DNA of 22,308 nucleotides. Source: Vulcanimicrobiota bacterium. GTDB lineage: Bacteria > Vulcanimicrobiota > Vulcanimicrobiia > Vulcanimicrobiales > Vulcanimicrobiaceae. Of the stretch, positions 19,741-22,308 are shown piece after piece. The first letter of the stretch is position 1, and the number at the start of each line of letters is the position of its first letter. The stretch spans positions 1-22,308 of the forward strand of contig JAFAMS010000281.1 of assembly GCA_019233165.1 (NCBI GenBank), given 5' to 3'. A program made the translations under genes and the position numbers. The notes beneath the pieces are model-generated. The model saw nothing but the letters and a program-made list of their open reading frames with translations, was not told the DNA's origin and did not search any database.

Positions 19741-21510
19741 ATGATCGGGGCGTTCGAAGGGATCGACGGCGCACATTCACAGCTGGCGCTCGACGCCTAT
19801 TTCAAAGCGCGCGCGTTGACGAGCGCGTCGACGCTCGGGACGCCGAGTTTCCGCAGCGCCGCGGTCGCCGTCTCCGCAGGTCGCGCCGACGTTGGGATCG
19901 TCCCCATCGACAACGCGATCGCAGGTACGGTCCGCGACGGCTACGATCTGCTCCTCGAGTTCGATCTCGTTCCGATCGCCGAGATCGTCTGGCGAATGGA
20001 CCATCGGCTCCTCGGGGTTCCGGGCGCGACGCTCGACGGCGTCCGCGAGATCCTCGCACATCCGCTGGTGATGGCCGAATGCGGGAAGTTTCTTGCAAGC
20101 CTCCCGAACGCGCGCGCCGTCCCGTGCGAGGACACCGGGATCGCCGCCCGCGAGGTCGCGCGCAGCGGGAATGCGGCGCTCGCAGCAATCGCGCCGCCGA
20201 GTGCCGCCGTCCGTTACGAGCTCATCGAGCTCGCGCCGCGCGTCGCCGACCATCCCGAGAACTTCACGCGCTTCATCGTTTTCCGCGCGCGCGGCAGCTC
20301 GGATCCCGGTTACGCGGTCGACGAGAGCGACGGGCCGCGCAAGACGTCCCTGGTTCTCGTCACCTCGAACGCGCCCGGCTCGCTCGCGCGCTGCCTCGCG
20401 GTAATCGCGCAGGCCGGGATCAGCCTGGCGAAGCTCGAGTCGAAGCCGACGCTCGGACGACCGCAGCAAGCCGAGTTCTATCTCGACATCGACGGCGATC
20501 TTCTCGACCCGGATCATGCCGGCGCGCTCGCCGCTCTCCGCTCCGCGGCGCTCGATCTGCGGATGATCGGAAGCTATCGCGCGAACGCGCACGTCGCCGT
20601 CGCCGCTGCGGCCGCGGCGCCGCACGTTCCGCTTTCGGTGATCCGGGACGTCCTCCCCAAGCCTCCGAAGAGCGCGTCGTCCTCGTCGGCGACGCCGCGC
20701 GCGGCGCGCGATTCGCGCCCGCACGGGACGCGCGTCCGTGTCGACGGCGTCGAGATCGGCGACGGCAGCTTCACGATCATCGCCGGCCCTTGCTCGGTCG
20801 AATCACGCCAGCAAGTCCTCGAAACGGCGTTCTCCGTGCGCGACGCCGGCGCGCTCATGCTGCGCGGCGGCGCGTTCAAACCGCGGACGAATCCGTACGC
20901 CTTCCAGGGACTCGGTTGGGACGGCGTGGGGCTTCTCGCCGAAGCTGGCCGCGCGACCGGACTTCCGACGGTGAGCGAGGTGATGAGCATCGATCAGGTC
21001 GAGCGAATGGCATCGCAGATCGACGTCCTACAGATCGGCGCCCGCAACATGCAGAACTTCGATCTTCTCAAAGCGGTCGGCCGGACGGGGAAGCCGGTGC
21101 TGCTCAAGCGTGGGCTCTCGGCAAGCATCGAAGAGCTCATCGCGGCCGCCGAGTACGTCATGTCTGAAGGGAATCCGAACGTGATCTTGTGCGAGCGCGG
21201 GATTCGCACGTTCGAAACCGCGACGCGGAATACGCTCGATCTTTCCGCCGTTCCGGTCTTGCGCGAAAAGACCCATCTCCCCGTGATCGTCGATCCCAGT
21301 CACGGTGTCGGCGTGCGGCGCTGGATCGCCCCGATGTGCCGCGCCGCCAAAGCCTCCGGCGCGCACGGGATCATCGTCGAAGTCCATCCGAACCCGCCCG
21401 AGGCGCTCAGCGACAAAGATCAGGCGCTCACGTTCGACGACTTCCGGGCGATCGTCGCCGAGCTCGAACGCGTCCCCGTCTTCACCGGAGCGACGCCGGT
21501 CGAGGTATGA
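19741..21510 (+). CDS. Prephenate dehydratase (with ACT domain) - DAHP synthase (type I-beta) fusion
   Basis: This 589-residue bifunctional enzyme joins the first step of the shikimate pathway to the step committing prephenate to phenylalanine. Residues 1-185 are prephenate dehydratase: GIDGAHSQLAL, PIDNAIAGTV near 55-64 and the catalytic Thr-Arg-Phe at 176-178 (NFTRFIVF). Residues 200-280 are an ACT domain (APGSLARCLAVIAQAGISLAK, ESKP), the usual Phe sensor. An Ala/Ser/Pro linker (285-330) leads to DAHP synthase of the AroF/KDO8P-synthase-like class: AGPCSVES (348-355), LRGGAFKPRTNPY (374-386), RNMQNF, LLKRG and VDPSHGVG (517-524). No chorismate mutase domain is fused. The stop overlaps the aroA ATG. 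Expression is probably set by the attenuator upstream. The order dehydratase-DAHP synthase is unusual to my knowledge. Confidence 0.93.
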   Translation: MIGAFEGIDGAHSQLALDAYFKARALTSASTLGTPSFRSAAVAVSAGRADVGIVPIDNAIAGTVRDGYDLLLEFDLVPIAEIVWRMDHRLLGVPGATLDGVREILAHPLVMAECGKFLASLPNARAVPCEDTGIAAREVARSGNAALAAIAPPSAAVRYELIELAPRVADHPENFTRFIVFRARGSSDPGYAVDESDGPRKTSLVLVTSNAPGSLARCLAVIAQAGISLAKLESKPTLGRPQQAEFYLDIDGDLLDPDHAGALAALRSAALDLRMIGSYRANAHVAVAAAAAAPHVPLSVIRDVLPKPPKSASSSSATPRAARDSRPHGTRVRVDGVEIGDGSFTIIAGPCSVESRQQVLETAFSVRDAGALMLRGGAFKPRTNPYAFQGLGWDGVGLLAEAGRATGLPTVSEVMSIDQVERMASQIDVLQIGARNMQNFDLLKAVGRTGKPVLLKRGLSASIEELIAAAEYVMSEGNPNVILCERGIRTFETATRNTLDLSAVPVLREKTHLPVIVDPSHGVGVRRWIAPMCRAAKASGAHGIIVEVHPNPPEALSDKDQALTFDDFRAIVAELERVPVFTGATPVEV

Positions 21511-22308
21511 CCGCCGTTACGCCTGCGCGCGGCTTGCGCGGCACGATTCGCGTCCCCGGCGACAAATCGATCGGACACCGCGCGCTGTTTCTCGGCGCGC
21601 TCGCCGAAGGGACGACGCACGTCGCGGGTCTTTCCGACGGCGACGACGTGGCCTCGACGCGGCGGTGCTTGACGGCGCTCGGCCTCGACGTTCGTGACGG
21701 CGCGAGTCGCGGTTCGATCGCGATCGAGGGGAGCGCGGGCCACCTCTCGCCGCCGAGCGGCGTCCTCGATTGCGGAAACTCCGGGACGACGATGCGGCTG
21801 CTGGCGGCACTGCTCGCCTCGCAACCGTTCGCGGCGATCCTCGACGGCGACGCATCGCTTCGTTCGCGTCCGATGCGGCGAATCGCCGAGCCGTTGCGGG
21901 AAATGGGAGCGCAGGTCGAGCTCTCGAGCGGCGACGTCGCGCCAATTCGAATCCGCGGCGGGTCGTTGCACGGGATCCGCTACACGCTCCCGATTGCGAG
22001 CGCACAGTTGCGCACCGCCCTGATCTTCGCCGGGCTCGCGGCGAGCGGAACGACGCGGCTCGAAGGAAAGCTCGGCGCGCGCGATCACACGGAGCGCATG
22101 CTCCCGCTTTTCGGCGGCGCCCTCGAGCTGGACGACGGCCATCTTACGCTCCATGGCCCGCAACGTTTGCGCGCTCCCGCCGCCGAGCTCGTCGTCCCCG
22201 GCGATCTCTCGAGCGCCGCTTACTGGATCGCTGCGGCCACGATCGTTCCCGGTAGTCGAATCGAGATCGAGTGCGTCGGTCTCAACCCGACGCGAATCGG
22301 TTTCATCG
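21507..22308 (+). CDS. aroA: 3-phosphoshikimate 1-carboxyvinyltransferase (EPSP synthase) AroA, 3' end cut by window
   Basis: AroA condenses shikimate-3-phosphate with PEP to give EPSP, the sixth shikimate step. The visible 267 codons show RGTIRVPGDKSIGHRALFLGAL with substrate-binding Lys20, Ser21 and Arg25, LDCGNSGTTMRLLAALLA, SLRSRPMRRIAEPLREMGAQ, LPIASAQLRTALIFAGL, ARDHTERMLPLFG and PGDLSSAAYWIAAATIVPGS. Gly replaces the frequent Ser after Ile in the first motif, and Arg replaces the frequent Lys after SAQ-hydrophobic. The GNSGTT form resembles Bacillus-type enzymes more than that of E. coli. The ATG overlaps the upstream stop (ATGA), so it is co-translated with the fusion enzyme and falls under the same attenuator. 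About 160 further residues are expected beyond the window. Confidence 0.96.
   Translation, partial: MTAVTPARGLRGTIRVPGDKSIGHRALFLGALAEGTTHVAGLSDGDDVASTRRCLTALGLDVRDGASRGSIAIEGSAGHLSPPSGVLDCGNSGTTMRLLAALLASQPFAAILDGDASLRSRPMRRIAEPLREMGAQVELSSGDVAPIRIRGGSLHGIRYTLPIASAQLRTALIFAGLAASGTTRLEGKLGARDHTERMLPLFGGALELDDGHLTLHGPQRLRAPAAELVVPGDLSSAAYWIAAATIVPGSRIEIECVGLNPTRIGFI

Noticed and set aside
1..22308. CRISPR arrays, insertion sequences, phage or toxin-antitoxin genes
   Set aside because: No spaced direct repeats, transposase or integrase motifs, or paired small toxin-like genes were seen on either strand.

Overview
The window is a GC-rich bacterial chromosome segment densely packed with housekeeping genes, many joined by 1-4 base stop/start overlaps. 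I see no phage, insertion sequence, CRISPR array or defence genes. The gene mix (SepIVA-like DivIVA protein next to coaD-rsmD-recG, fused hisIE, a prephenate dehydratase-DAHP synthase fusion, very short 5' leaders) suggests a deep-branching, little-cultured GC-rich lineage. Eremiobacterota (WPS-2) is my best guess, by inference only; no 16S gene or other marker here proves it.

Layout. 1-1452 (minus): a Cof-type HAD phosphatase, moaD and moaE, the last cut by the window edge. 1553-4138 (plus): a small secreted protein, an ATP-grasp-like protein of unknown role, and a DUF1345 membrane protein coupled to it. 4130-6691 (minus): phoU, an exported copper-amine-oxidase-N/BsuPI protein, and a class V aminotransferase. 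6753-8515 (plus): enoyl-CoA hydratase and a PIG3-type quinone oxidoreductase. 8505-9047 (minus): an anchored TlpA-like thioredoxin, divergent from a DUF2249-Crp/Fnr regulator (9112-10059). 10060-10284 holds a large inverted repeat, followed by a lipoprotein gene.

11081-18548 is one long minus-strand block. In transcription order it runs tRNA-Gly, tRNA-Cys, CHASE3-like/PP2C phosphatase, hisF, hisIE, recG, HAD hydrolase, rsmD, coaD and a sepIVA-like division gene. 18738-22308 (plus) carries an M48 protease, an aromatic-amino-acid leader/attenuator, the prephenate dehydratase-DAHP synthase fusion and aroA (cut by the window edge).

Two observations stand out. First, 19541-19740 looks like a complete ribosome-mediated transcription attenuator. 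A short leader ORF contains DFSYFAYFFSW, and its tail (19632-19643) is perfectly complementary over 12 bp to the 5' arm of a strong intrinsic terminator placed just before the aromatic biosynthesis fusion gene. Second, three genes (DUF1345, the exported BsuPI protein, recG) lack a plausible ATG/GTG/TTG start but have a CTG where the family alignment needs one. Two of these are CTGA overlaps with the upstream stop, and two have a good Shine-Dalgarno sequence, which suggests recurrent CUG initiation.
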